From positions 62,001 to 126,000 of the forward strand of contig NZ_FOOF01000019.1 of the NCBI RefSeq assembly GCF_900113115.1: a DNA stretch of 64,000 bases, written 5' to 3'. A program made the translations under genes and the position numbers. Under the pieces are notes generated by a model, which did not search any database, had not been told where the DNA came from, and worked only from the letters and a program-made list of their open reading frames with translations. Positions 24,126 to 32,835 of this stretch are shown piece after piece. The DNA comes from Duganella sp. CF458 (GTDB lineage Bacteria; Pseudomonadota; Gammaproteobacteria; Burkholderiales; Burkholderiaceae_D). Each line of letters begins with the position of its first letter. The first letter of the stretch is position 1.

Positions 24126-24584
24126 ATGAAAGTATCTGAAATCCTCCAAGTCAAAGGGAACATCCTCTACACGATCACTCCGGACCAGCCGCTGGTCGAA
24201 GCGGCAAATACCATGGCCGAACGGGACATCGGCTCGCTGGTGGTGATGGAATACGGTGACCTGGTTGGCATGCTCACGTTCCGCGAAGTGCTGAAGGCGC
24301 TGCACGCGAACCAGGGCTCGGTCGGCGGCGGCACCGTGCGCAAGCACATGGACGATCACCCGATCACGGTAACCCCCGACACCGAAGTCAACGAAGTACG
24401 CCGCATCATGCTGGAAAAGCATGCGCGCTACCTGCCGGTGATGAACGCCAAGACCCTGCTGGGCGTGATCTCGTTCTACGACGTGGCGCGCGCCGTGCTG
24501 GAAGCGCAAAGCTTCGAGAACCGCATGCTGAAAGCCTATATCCGCGATTGGCCGGCCGAGGAAGAAGAAAAGTCGGAGAGCTGA
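24126..24584 (+). CDS. CBS-domain-pair protein
   Basis: A 152-aa protein made of two CBS motifs (about 5-60 and 75-130) forming a Bateman module that binds adenine nucleotides. Recognisable features are ERDIGSLVVMEYGDLVGMLT in the first motif and ARYLPVMNAKTLLGVISFYD in the second. The C-terminal 20 residues are strongly acidic. There is no catalytic partner domain, so it is likely a stand-alone energy sensor. It is monocistronic and ends at a strong bidirectional terminator. Confidence 0.87.
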   Translation: MKVSEILQVKGNILYTITPDQPLVEAANTMAERDIGSLVVMEYGDLVGMLTFREVLKALHANQGSVGGGTVRKHMDDHPITVTPDTEVNEVRRIMLEKHARYLPVMNAKTLLGVISFYDVARAVLEAQSFENRMLKAYIRDWPAEEEEKSES

Positions 24585-24596
24585 GATAAAAAATGG

Positions 24597-24644
24597 GATC
24601 GAAAAAAATGGGGACGTACCCCATTTTTTTCGATCTTTTTTTTT
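24597..24644. terminator. Bidirectional Rho-independent terminator
   Basis: A perfect 17-bp stem (24597-24613 with 24619-24635) around an ACGTA loop is followed by nine T (24636-24644). The stem includes a run of A on the left arm and T on the right, so it works for the convergent CBS and GGDEF/EAL genes. The GC core is TGGGG/CCCCA. Confidence 0.9.
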
Positions 24645-24646
24645 GT

Positions 24647-26908
24647 TTACGCGACGCCCGCCATGGCGTCGTCGCTTAGCCACCCAACCAGGGCTTCGCC
24701 GGTCATCGGCCGCGCGAACAGGAAGCCCTGGCCCAATGGGCAGCCCAGGGTGTGTAGGATCTGGGCCTGACGCTCGTCTTCGACACCCTCCGCAATGACG
24801 GCCAAGCCCAGGTTGCGGCCCAGTTGCACGACCATTTCGGCAATGCTGCTGCCGCGCGCGGAATTGGTGATCTCGGTGACGAATGCACGGTCGATCTTCA
24901 GGCGGTCGACCTGCAGGCGCTGCAGGTAGGACAGGGAAGAGAAGCCGGTGCCGAAATCGTCAATCGCGATGGTCACGCCGGTCTGCTTGATCTGTGCCAG
25001 CATCCTGATCAGCATGTCCGGTTCTTCCATTGCCATCGATTCGGTGATTTCAAGCTCCACATACTCGGGAGGCGCGCCCGTATCGTGCAGTGCGTTGCGC
25101 AGCATTTCGAGGAAATGCGGATGGCGGAACTGCACCTGCGATACGTTGATCGACATGGTGAACTCGGTGTGGCCCGCCGCGCGCAAGGCCACCAGTTCCT
25201 GCATCGAGGTGCGCATGACCCATTCGCCCAGGTCGATGATCAGGCCCGAATATTCGGCGATGGGAATGAAACGGTCGGGCGACACGAATTTGCCGTCCGG
25301 CGTCTGCCAGCGCAGCAAGGCTTCCGCCCCCATTGGCCGGCGCGAATCCAGGTCGACTTGAGGTTGATAGACAACAAAGAGTTGGTTCTGGCTGAAACCG
25401 GTGCGCAGGGCGTGCATCATGCGCACGCGTTCTCGGATTTCCACGCCCATGCTGCGCGAGAAGTAGAAGTGGCCGGCGCGCTGCTGCGTCTTGGCGCGCT
25501 TCAGCGCGATATCGGCATCCTTCAGCGCATCGGCCCCGCTGCCGTCGTGTTCCAGCAGGCGTACCAGGCCCAGGGTGGCGGAGAGTTGCACGTCCTGGCC
25601 GTCGATGCTGAACGGCGTCGTGAACTGGCCGATGATATTGCCCGGATTGACCTGGCCGGCGTCGCCCAGCACGCAGAAAATATCGCCGCCAATGCGCGCC
25701 ACGGTCAATTGCTTGCCGAGGCTATTCTGCAGGCGCGCTGCAACCGCGGACAGCAGCAGGTCGCCGAATTCGTGGCCCAGCGCATCGTTGGTTTCGGCAA
25801 AGTGGTCGAGGTCGACCAGGCAAAGGGTGGCGTCCTGCTTGGCCGGTCCGGCCAGCGTGGCGTCGAGGATCTCGATCAGGCGCGTGCGGTTCGGCAGCTT
25901 CGACAAGTTATCGTAGAAGGCCGCGGTATGCAGGTGCGACACCAGTTCCACATTGTCGAGACCCACGGCGACGTTGCTGCAGAAGACTTCCAGCAGGCTT
26001 TCTTCCAGCGGGCTCGGTGAACGCGAAACGTCCATGAAAGCGACGAAGGTGCGGCTGGCCTTGCCGGCAAAGTACAGCACGATGCTGTCGCCGCAATAGA
26101 CATTGCGGCGCGCGGCCAGGCACTCTTCCATCGCCTTGTGCACGCGCGGGTCTTCGTTTGCGGTGAGCTGCGAATTGGACAGGTTCTGGTGGTTGCCGCT
26201 GGCCGCCATCACGACCAGTTCGTGGCATCCGGCATCCGGGCATTCCTGCACGCACAGCACGCCGTGCGCTTCCTGGCCCAGCAGTTCTGCGATCTGCGAC
26301 AGCACGCCGGAGGCGAAATTCTGCACGCCATGCAGCGCCATCAGTTCAGTGCTGGAGTGCACGATGCGGGCCAGGCCGCGGCGGCTTTCGTTGATGTTGC
26401 GGATCTGTTCGTATGAGCGGATCGCTGCGGTCACGGTGGTGAACAGCTTGATGCGGGTCAGTTCCGACTTGGTCTTGTAATCGTTGATGTCGAAATCGCG
26501 GATGGCGTCGATCTCCGGCGCGTAGCCGGGCTGGCCGGTGCGCAGGATGATGCGCACGTCGGCAAGTTTCAGTGTTTCGCGGATATAACGCACCAGGTGC
26601 AAACCGGCGTCATCCTGCTCCATCACGACGTCAAGCAGGATCACGGCGATTTCCTGTTCGTGCTTGAGCATTTCGCGCGCCTGCGCGGCGGAATAGGCGT
26701 GCACGAATTCCAGGGGGCGGTGCTGCATGTCCAGGTTGCCGAGGGCGAACGTGGTCGTCGAATGGACGTCTTCGTCGTCATCGATAATCATCACGCGCCA
26801 GACATTGCGCTGTGCGGGGAGAGCTGGCTGAGCCGTATGCTCTTCTAAGAAAACCAGATCGTCCTGATCGTCGTGGCTGCCATCGGGCGCCGTGATCGAA
26901 GGGGGCAT
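24647..26908 (-). CDS. Response regulator with DUF3369, degenerate GGDEF and EAL domains (c-di-GMP phosphodiesterase)
   Basis: A 753-aa protein. A receiver domain (about 38-155) has the acidic pair in MIIDDDED and the phosphoacceptor Asp in ILLDVVM. A GAF-like DUF3369 sensor (about 170-330) follows. The GGDEF domain has lost its signature (IGGDIF), so it probably cannot make c-di-GMP. The EAL domain keeps GAEALLRW, the NVSQ, ELEITES and IDDFGTGFSS motifs, the Lys of LKIDRAFV and IAEGVE, so it should hydrolyse c-di-GMP. The ATG at 26908 has GGAGAAG 8 bp upstream and is preferred over a TTG at 26923. No histidine kinase is adjacent. Confidence 0.9.
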   Translation of the reverse strand: MPPSITAPDGSHDDQDDLVFLEEHTAQPALPAQRNVWRVMIIDDDEDVHSTTTFALGNLDMQHRPLEFVHAYSAAQAREMLKHEQEIAVILLDVVMEQDDAGLHLVRYIRETLKLADVRIILRTGQPGYAPEIDAIRDFDINDYKTKSELTRIKLFTTVTAAIRSYEQIRNINESRRGLARIVHSSTELMALHGVQNFASGVLSQIAELLGQEAHGVLCVQECPDAGCHELVVMAASGNHQNLSNSQLTANEDPRVHKAMEECLAARRNVYCGDSIVLYFAGKASRTFVAFMDVSRSPSPLEESLLEVFCSNVAVGLDNVELVSHLHTAAFYDNLSKLPNRTRLIEILDATLAGPAKQDATLCLVDLDHFAETNDALGHEFGDLLLSAVAARLQNSLGKQLTVARIGGDIFCVLGDAGQVNPGNIIGQFTTPFSIDGQDVQLSATLGLVRLLEHDGSGADALKDADIALKRAKTQQRAGHFYFSRSMGVEIRERVRMMHALRTGFSQNQLFVVYQPQVDLDSRRPMGAEALLRWQTPDGKFVSPDRFIPIAEYSGLIIDLGEWVMRTSMQELVALRAAGHTEFTMSINVSQVQFRHPHFLEMLRNALHDTGAPPEYVELEITESMAMEEPDMLIRMLAQIKQTGVTIAIDDFGTGFSSLSYLQRLQVDRLKIDRAFVTEITNSARGSSIAEMVVQLGRNLGLAVIAEGVEDERQAQILHTLGCPLGQGFLFARPMTGEALVGWLSDDAMAGVA

Positions 26909-27124
26909 GTGTCGCTTCTCCAAGGGGTCTCGGTGTTCTTACAACTTAGTATATAGCGAATTATTCCTGAGAACGACCATTAAAACACTTTCATGGAAGT
27001 TAACGAATAGTGGCGTGCTAGTTTCATAAAAGTTGTAGTTTAATAAGCTACTTCCTGCGGGTTTTGCCATATCGAGTTAGAATGGGGAGTTCTTCCGCTA
27101 CTATTCACCTTCTTCATCGTCATC

Positions 27125-28231
27125 ATGTCCGGCAATTCCTTTGGCAAGCTGTTCACCGTCACCACCTTTGGCGAATCCCATGGTCCTGCAATTGGCTGCG
27201 TCATCGACGGCTGCCCGCCTGGCCTGGCACTGACCGAAGCCGACATCCAGCCCGAACTGGACCGCCGCAAGCCGGGTACTTCGCGCCATGTGACGCAGCG
27301 CCAGGAGCCGGACACGGTGCAGATCCTGTCCGGCGTCTACCAGGGCGTGACGACCGGCACGCCGATTGCGCTGTTGATCAAGAACGAAGACCAGCGCAGC
27401 AAGGACTACGGCAATATTGCCGAGAGCTTCCGCCCCGGCCACGCCGATTACACCTATTGGCATAAATACGGCGTGCGCGATCCGCGCGGCGGCGGCCGTT
27501 CGTCGGCGCGCCTGACCGCGCCGGTGGTGGGCGCCGCGGCCATTGCCAAGAAGTGGCTGAAAGAGAAATACGGCACCGAGTTCGCCGGCTGCATGAGCCA
27601 GTTGGGCGAGATTGAGGTGCCGTTCGAGAGTTTCGAACACGTGCCTTCCAACCCGTTCTTCGCTGCCACGTCCGACGCGGCCCTGATCGAGCGCATGGAA
27701 GACTATATGGACAGCCTGCGCAAGGACGGCGATTCCATTGGCGCCCGCATCGACGTGGTGGCGCGCAATGTGCCGGTCGGCCTTGGCCAGCCGATCTACG
27801 ACAAGCTGGATGCGGACATCGCCTACGCCATGATGGGCATCAATGCGGTGAAAGGTGTCGAGATCGGCGCCGGCTTTGACAGCGTCGCGCAGCGCGGTTC
27901 CGAGCATGGCGATGAACTGACCCTGGAAGGCTTTGTCGGCAATAACTCCGGCGGCGTGTTGGGCGGTATTTCCACCGGCCAGGACATCACCGTGTCGATC
28001 GCCATCAAGCCGACTTCCTCGATCCGCACGCCGCGCCGTTCGATCGACAAGGAAGGCAATCCGGTGATGGTGGAAACCTTTGGCCGCCACGATCCTTGCG
28101 TCGGCATCCGCGCGACGCCGATCGCGGAAGCGATGCTGGCCCTGGTGCTGATGGATCACGCGCTGATGCATCGCGCGCAGTGCGGCGACGTCAAAGTCAC
28201 CACACCCGACATCGGTAAGGCGTCGCAGTAA
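27125..28231 (+). CDS. aroC: Chorismate synthase
   Basis: A 368-aa enzyme that converts EPSP to chorismate with reduced FMN, the last step of the shikimate pathway. The family signatures are present: GESHGPAIGCVIDGCPPG near the N-terminus, GRSSARLTAP (about 125) and RHDPCVGIRATPIAEAML near the C-terminus. The length is usual. The gene sits 216 bp from the divergent response regulator and is followed 2 bp later by an MFS gene. Confidence 0.97.
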   Translation: MSGNSFGKLFTVTTFGESHGPAIGCVIDGCPPGLALTEADIQPELDRRKPGTSRHVTQRQEPDTVQILSGVYQGVTTGTPIALLIKNEDQRSKDYGNIAESFRPGHADYTYWHKYGVRDPRGGGRSSARLTAPVVGAAAIAKKWLKEKYGTEFAGCMSQLGEIEVPFESFEHVPSNPFFAATSDAALIERMEDYMDSLRKDGDSIGARIDVVARNVPVGLGQPIYDKLDADIAYAMMGINAVKGVEIGAGFDSVAQRGSEHGDELTLEGFVGNNSGGVLGGISTGQDITVSIAIKPTSSIRTPRRSIDKEGNPVMVETFGRHDPCVGIRATPIAEAMLALVLMDHALMHRAQCGDVKVTTPDIGKASQ

Positions 28232-28233
28232 GC

Positions 28234-29376
28234 GTGCTGCCGGCCCAGGCCTTCGGATTCGCGCTTTTCCTCTTCTGTTATTACGCTTACGCCGGTACTT
28301 TTTCGACTTACGCCAGCCTGTATTTCCAGGGCAAGGGGATGTCGGTAGCGCAGATCGGCGTCCTGATGTCGCTGATCCAGGTGCTGCGGATCTTCGGCCC
28401 CAACGTCTGGGGCTATGTAGCCGACCATTCCGAACGGCGCGTCTTTGTGCTGCGCCTGACCGGTATTGCGGCGCTGGTTTCGTTCTCCGGATTCATTTTT
28501 GGTTCCACCTTCGCGCATTTCTTTGCCGCGATGGTGTTGCTCAACCTGTTCACCAGCGCGCAAGGGCCGATGTGCGAAGCGCTGATGCTGTCCGAGATGC
28601 GCGGCGACCTGACTTATTACGGGCGCATTCGCCTGTGGGGTTCGATCGGCTTCATAGTCACGGTGATGCTGGCCTCGTTCCTGATGGATTGGCAGGGGAC
28701 TGGCGCCCTGGTCTGGTTCTGCGGCGCTCTGCTGGTATGCGTGCTAGGCGCCGCCTTCCGCTTGAAGGACGTGCCGCGCCTGACCCATGCCGGCAAGCCG
28801 CCCGCCTTGCTGGCGGTGCTGCGCAAGAAGGAAGTGCTGGCCTTCTTTGCGTCGACCGCCCTGATGGTGTCGGCCCACGCGGCGCTGTACACCTTCTACT
28901 CGCTTTACCTGGAAAGACAGGGCTACAGCAAGACCGTGACGGGGCTGATGTGGTCGGTGGGCGTGGTGGCGGAAGTACTGTGCTTCTATTATCAGGCTCC
29001 CTTGTTCCGGCGTTGGGGCGCGAAGCGGCTGATGTATGCCTGCTTCGCCTTCGGCGTGGTGCGTTTCGCCTTGATCGGTGCCGGTGCGCAGTCGCTGGCT
29101 TTGCTGGTGGCGGCCCAGGTGATGCATGCGGCGACTTTCGCATTGCACCACTCGGCTTCGGTGCAGACCATGCAGCGCTGGTTCAACGGTCCGTTGCAGG
29201 CGCGCGGGCAGGCCCTCTACATCAGCATCTCTTATGGGCTTGGCGGCAGTATCGGCAGCCTGGCGCTGACGCAAGTCTGGCAAAATGCGGGGCCGCAGTT
29301 CATCTTCTACGTTGCCTCGGGACTGGTGGCGGCAGGCGCCGTTGCCGCTGCACTGAGTTATCGCTGGCAGCGTTAA
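28234..29376 (+). CDS. MFS transporter (HcaT/MFS_1-like)
   Basis: A 380-aa protein with about twelve hydrophobic segments, typical of the small 3-phenylpropionate-permease (HcaT/LacY-like) branch of the major facilitator superfamily. FCYYAYAGTFSTYASLYFQ, then VWGYVADHSERR (the loop 2-3 region), RIRLWGSIGFI and a late ISYGLGGSIGSL are typical. The start is GTG at 28234, 2 bp after the aroC stop, so translation is probably coupled. The substrate is unknown. It ends 3 bp before the convergent HDOD gene. Confidence 0.85.
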   Translation: MLPAQAFGFALFLFCYYAYAGTFSTYASLYFQGKGMSVAQIGVLMSLIQVLRIFGPNVWGYVADHSERRVFVLRLTGIAALVSFSGFIFGSTFAHFFAAMVLLNLFTSAQGPMCEALMLSEMRGDLTYYGRIRLWGSIGFIVTVMLASFLMDWQGTGALVWFCGALLVCVLGAAFRLKDVPRLTHAGKPPALLAVLRKKEVLAFFASTALMVSAHAALYTFYSLYLERQGYSKTVTGLMWSVGVVAEVLCFYYQAPLFRRWGAKRLMYACFAFGVVRFALIGAGAQSLALLVAAQVMHAATFALHHSASVQTMQRWFNGPLQARGQALYISISYGLGGSIGSLALTQVWQNAGPQFIFYVASGLVAAGAVAAALSYRWQR

Positions 29377-29379
29377 AGC

Positions 29380-30858
29380 TCAGGCGGCGCGGTTGACGAT
29401 TCCGATCTGATGGCGGCGCTCCGCCGCCCGCACCACCATCGAGCGTATGTCGTTCAGCAGCGAGAATTCCGTCGGACTGAGATGGATGGCAGGGAAAGAA
29501 TCGTCCCAATCGCCGTACAGGAAACCGGTCGGTTGGCCGTTGGAGCACAATGGAAAAATCACGAAGCTGCGCGCATCGCTCAGCGTATCGCGCCACCACG
29601 CCGGCAGCTTGGCCGCGAATTTCGGATCGCCCGCATTCTCGATGAAGATCACACGGTCGCTGCTCAAGGCGGCATGAAACACGTTCGGTTCGTAGGCATC
29701 GGCAAACTGCATGGCCGGCAGCTGCTCGCGCACGCCTTCGCCCAGGCACATGCGCGCCGCATATTTGTTGTCGCGGCGGTTGCGCACGAAGGCCACTGCG
29801 CGGGAGAACTGCAAGCCCTTGAACACGGTTTCCAGCGCGATCGAAACCATCTGGCCGGCACTGGCCGTGTCGAGCGAATCGCGCATATCGGCCAGGCCGC
29901 TGAGCAGGATGTTGTTGCCGGCGGCGCGCTGGCGGGTTTGCGCCAATGTCTTCGCGCGGCGTTCGGCCGGCTTGGAAAGCGGCGCAATCGACAGGTCGGT
30001 CGCTGCAATGACCTTGGCTTGTTCGATGGCCAATGCCAGCTTGTCGGTGCTGACGCCAATCATGGCCGAGTAGCGGGCGGTGACGCGCCTGACTTCCGCC
30101 GCGCCTTCTTCGCTGTCGTGCCACAGTGCGCCGGCACAAATGCAGGACATGGTCGAAACGCCTGCCACCCAGTCTTCAGCGCTGAGCGGCTCGGCCGGCA
30201 GGTCGTCGGCAGGCGGTTCCAGGGTGCGCATGCCCGACAGCAGATTTTCAGGCATGCCCCAATGCGCGGCAGCGGCACGGCCGATATCCTGCAAGCTCAG
30301 CCCCAGGACTTCGACTGCGGCGCTGTCTTCCCTGCCGTCGCCGGCGGCCTGCTGCAGCGCGGTCCAGCGCTCCGGCATGTAGAAGGTGAGCAGCATGCGG
30401 CCCAGGGTCTGCAGCATGGAGCAGACCACGGCTTCTTCTCCATGACGGTTCCCTGCAGTGGCTGAAACTTCGCGCGCGACGATGCCGGCCAGGACGGCCT
30501 TTTCCATTTCAATGTGGGCCAGGCCGGAGTCCGGCGATACCACAGACAGCTCTTCGATCAGCTTCAGGCCCAAGGCCAGATGGCCGATGGCTTCCGTACC
30601 CAGCACCAGCATGGCCTTGCTGACGGTATTGATTTGCTGGCCGAAAGCGGAATACATGCCGCTATTGGCAAGGCGCAGGACTTTCTGCGTCAGGACAGGG
30701 TCCGACAGCACGGTGCGCGCCATGTCGAACTCTTTGTCGTCCTCGCCGCGCATGGCGCCCAGGATGGCGGTAATCGCCTTGGCGAAGCCAGGCATGTCGC
30801 CTTGCTGGCGCGTGCGTTCCCACAACGCGGCCAGGGTCTGTTCGCGCAATTCGCTCAT
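29380..30858 (-). CDS. HDOD-domain signalling protein with GAF-like C-terminal domain
   Basis: A 492-aa protein. An HDOD domain (about 15-225) is a catalytically dead HD-phosphohydrolase relative; it has the typical DPVLTQKVLRLANSGMYS and AMLVLGTEAIGHLAL. The C-terminal part (about 320-480, SIALETVFKGLQFSRAVAFV then SFVIFPLCSNGQPTGFLYGD) looks like a GAF-type sensor. HDOD proteins act in stress and motility signalling, usually by protein contacts. Its start overlaps the stop of the upstream GGDEF/EAL gene (ATGA), so the two are coupled and probably act in one c-di-GMP pathway. Confidence 0.83.
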   Translation of the reverse strand: MSELREQTLAALWERTRQQGDMPGFAKAITAILGAMRGEDDKEFDMARTVLSDPVLTQKVLRLANSGMYSAFGQQINTVSKAMLVLGTEAIGHLALGLKLIEELSVVSPDSGLAHIEMEKAVLAGIVAREVSATAGNRHGEEAVVCSMLQTLGRMLLTFYMPERWTALQQAAGDGREDSAAVEVLGLSLQDIGRAAAAHWGMPENLLSGMRTLEPPADDLPAEPLSAEDWVAGVSTMSCICAGALWHDSEEGAAEVRRVTARYSAMIGVSTDKLALAIEQAKVIAATDLSIAPLSKPAERRAKTLAQTRQRAAGNNILLSGLADMRDSLDTASAGQMVSIALETVFKGLQFSRAVAFVRNRRDNKYAARMCLGEGVREQLPAMQFADAYEPNVFHAALSSDRVIFIENAGDPKFAAKLPAWWRDTLSDARSFVIFPLCSNGQPTGFLYGDWDDSFPAIHLSPTEFSLLNDIRSMVVRAAERRHQIGIVNRAA

Positions 30859-32588
30859 TGGACCACCTGCCGCGGTTCTTCGGTCATCAGCGATGCGTAA
30901 GTGCGCTCTTTCAGCGCAGCCATGGCGGTGTGCGCCGCCATTGGCCGGCCGGTCAGGAAGCCTTGCACGTATTGGCAGCCGCGCCGTGCGACATAGTGCA
31001 TCTGCTCTTCGGTCTCCACGCCTTCCGCCACGACGGACAAGTCCAGGTGCTTGGCCAAATCCAGCACCGCATTGCAGATCGCGCCATCCTTTTCCGAACC
31101 GGGCAGGTCGCGGATGAAGGTGCGGTCGATCTTCAGCACGGAAATCGGGAAGCGTTTCAAGTAGGACAAGGAGGAATAGCCGGTGCCGAAGTCGTCGATC
31201 GCGATGCGGGCTTGGCGTTCAGTCATTCTGGCAAGGATCGTCCCGGCGTGCGCAGGATCGATCATCAGTGTGCCTTCGGTAATTTCCAACACCAGTTGGT
31301 CGCCTGGCAGGCCAGAGAAGGCCAACGCGTCGTCGAGTACATCGAGGAATTTGTCGTTGCGGAATTGTCGCGGGCTGATGTTCACAGAGATGTAGAGCGG
31401 CCGTTTTGCCACTTCCTGGAACTGCTTCAGCTGCACGCAAGCCGATTTCAGCGCCCATGCGCCGAGCAGGTTGATCAGGCCATTGGTTTCCGCGATCGGA
31501 ATGAAGCGGGCCGGCGGGACCATGCCGAGGGCAGGGTGCTTCCATCGCATCAGCGTTTCGAAGCCTTCGATCTCGCGCGTGCCGGAGTTGACGATAGGCT
31601 GGTAATACAACAGGAATTCGCCTTCGCGCACCGCCTGGAACATGGCCGCTTCGAGCGAAATATCATGCTCCGGCGGGCCGCTCTGGCGCTGGCTGTAGAC
31701 CACGCAGCGCGCCTTGCCGGTTTCCTTGGCGCGCGACATGGCTGCATCGGCCAGGGCGACCAGGCGCACCTCGTCTTCCGCGTGCTCGGGATAGACCGAC
31801 ACGCCGAGCGAAGCGCTGACATAGATCGTGTGCTGCTCCACCTCGAACGGCGACTGCAATGTGGCGAGCAGGCGGCCGGTGACCAGCTTGATTTGCGCCT
31901 CGTTATAAGTGCCCGGCAGCACGGCGACGAATTCATCGCCGCCAACGCGCGCCAGGGTATCGCTATCACGGAGGGTTTTGCACAGGCGCGCCGCGGCCAT
32001 TTTCAGCACCGCATCGCCGACCGGATGGCCCAGGCCATCGTTTACTTTCTTGAAGCTGTCGAGGCCAATGGTCGCCACCGCAAAACCCTGGCCGGAGCGG
32101 CGGGCCTGGGCGATGGTCAGTCGCAGGCGATCCGACAACAGCAGGCGGTTTGGCAGCCCGGTCAGGCCGTCGTGGGTAGCCATGTGGCGCAAGCGTTCTT
32201 CGGTCCCGTGCTGGGCCGTCATGTCGCGGCCAACCACCAGCAATTCGAAAGACTTGCTATCGGTGGCGTAGCTGCTGATACGCAGTTCGAAGCGGATGTC
32301 CTGCTCGGGGGTTTTGAAGCGGACTTCGGCGCGGTGCGGGCCGCGCGCCTGAGTGGAGTCGGAAAGGGCAGACCTCAGTGCCGCATGATCCAGTTCACAG
32401 ATCAATGCGAGGAGGGGCTGGCCTTCCAGTTCCTGTCCATTGCGCAGCAAATTTGCAGCACGCTGGCTGGCGAAGAGAATGTGACCCATCAGATTCAGCC
32501 TGAACACCACATCGCCCGCTTCTTCCAGCAGGAGGTTTGCCGCGTGATGCGATGTTGGTAAGGGCACTGTTGGGGAGCTGGAAAGCAT
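30855..32588 (-). CDS. PAS-GGDEF-EAL protein (diguanylate cyclase with variant EAL)
   Basis: A 577-aa protein. A PAS domain is at about 15-125. The GGDEF domain is at about 135-300, with an intact RVGGDEF active site and the upstream HDGLTGLPNRLLL motif. The EAL domain (about 310-565) keeps VNISP, EITEG, IDDFGTGYSS, the Lys of LKIDRTFI and VVAEGVE, but the signature reads ETL in place of EAL. The metal-binding Glu is retained and only the Ala is changed, so phosphodiesterase activity is possible. It is expected at the membrane periphery or cytoplasm, since no TM is seen. The ATG at 32588 starts the operon with the HDOD gene. Confidence 0.9.
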   Translation of the reverse strand: MLSSSPTVPLPTSHHAANLLLEEAGDVVFRLNLMGHILFASQRAANLLRNGQELEGQPLLALICELDHAALRSALSDSTQARGPHRAEVRFKTPEQDIRFELRISSYATDSKSFELLVVGRDMTAQHGTEERLRHMATHDGLTGLPNRLLLSDRLRLTIAQARRSGQGFAVATIGLDSFKKVNDGLGHPVGDAVLKMAAARLCKTLRDSDTLARVGGDEFVAVLPGTYNEAQIKLVTGRLLATLQSPFEVEQHTIYVSASLGVSVYPEHAEDEVRLVALADAAMSRAKETGKARCVVYSQRQSGPPEHDISLEAAMFQAVREGEFLLYYQPIVNSGTREIEGFETLMRWKHPALGMVPPARFIPIAETNGLINLLGAWALKSACVQLKQFQEVAKRPLYISVNISPRQFRNDKFLDVLDDALAFSGLPGDQLVLEITEGTLMIDPAHAGTILARMTERQARIAIDDFGTGYSSLSYLKRFPISVLKIDRTFIRDLPGSEKDGAICNAVLDLAKHLDLSVVAEGVETEEQMHYVARRGCQYVQGFLTGRPMAAHTAMAALKERTYASLMTEEPRQVVQ

Positions 32589-32835
32589 TGTTGCGCTCGA
32601 TTCTTTCTCTTCAGGTCGTAGCCAGAGAGAAATGTATCACTGAAACCTCATGTTTCACATGAAAAACAGCAAGATTAGTCCATGTTTTTAGGAAATTTGT
32701 TGCCCGGGATCAGTTTTATATGAAAGCAGAAGAAGTTTGGTGTTTTACCAAGCAATGTTTCATTTTTACGGCAACCTTGCCACTGCTAAAAGTTTGCGCT
32801 AGCCTCGCGTTACACAGGGGGCCGAGGAGAGCGAA

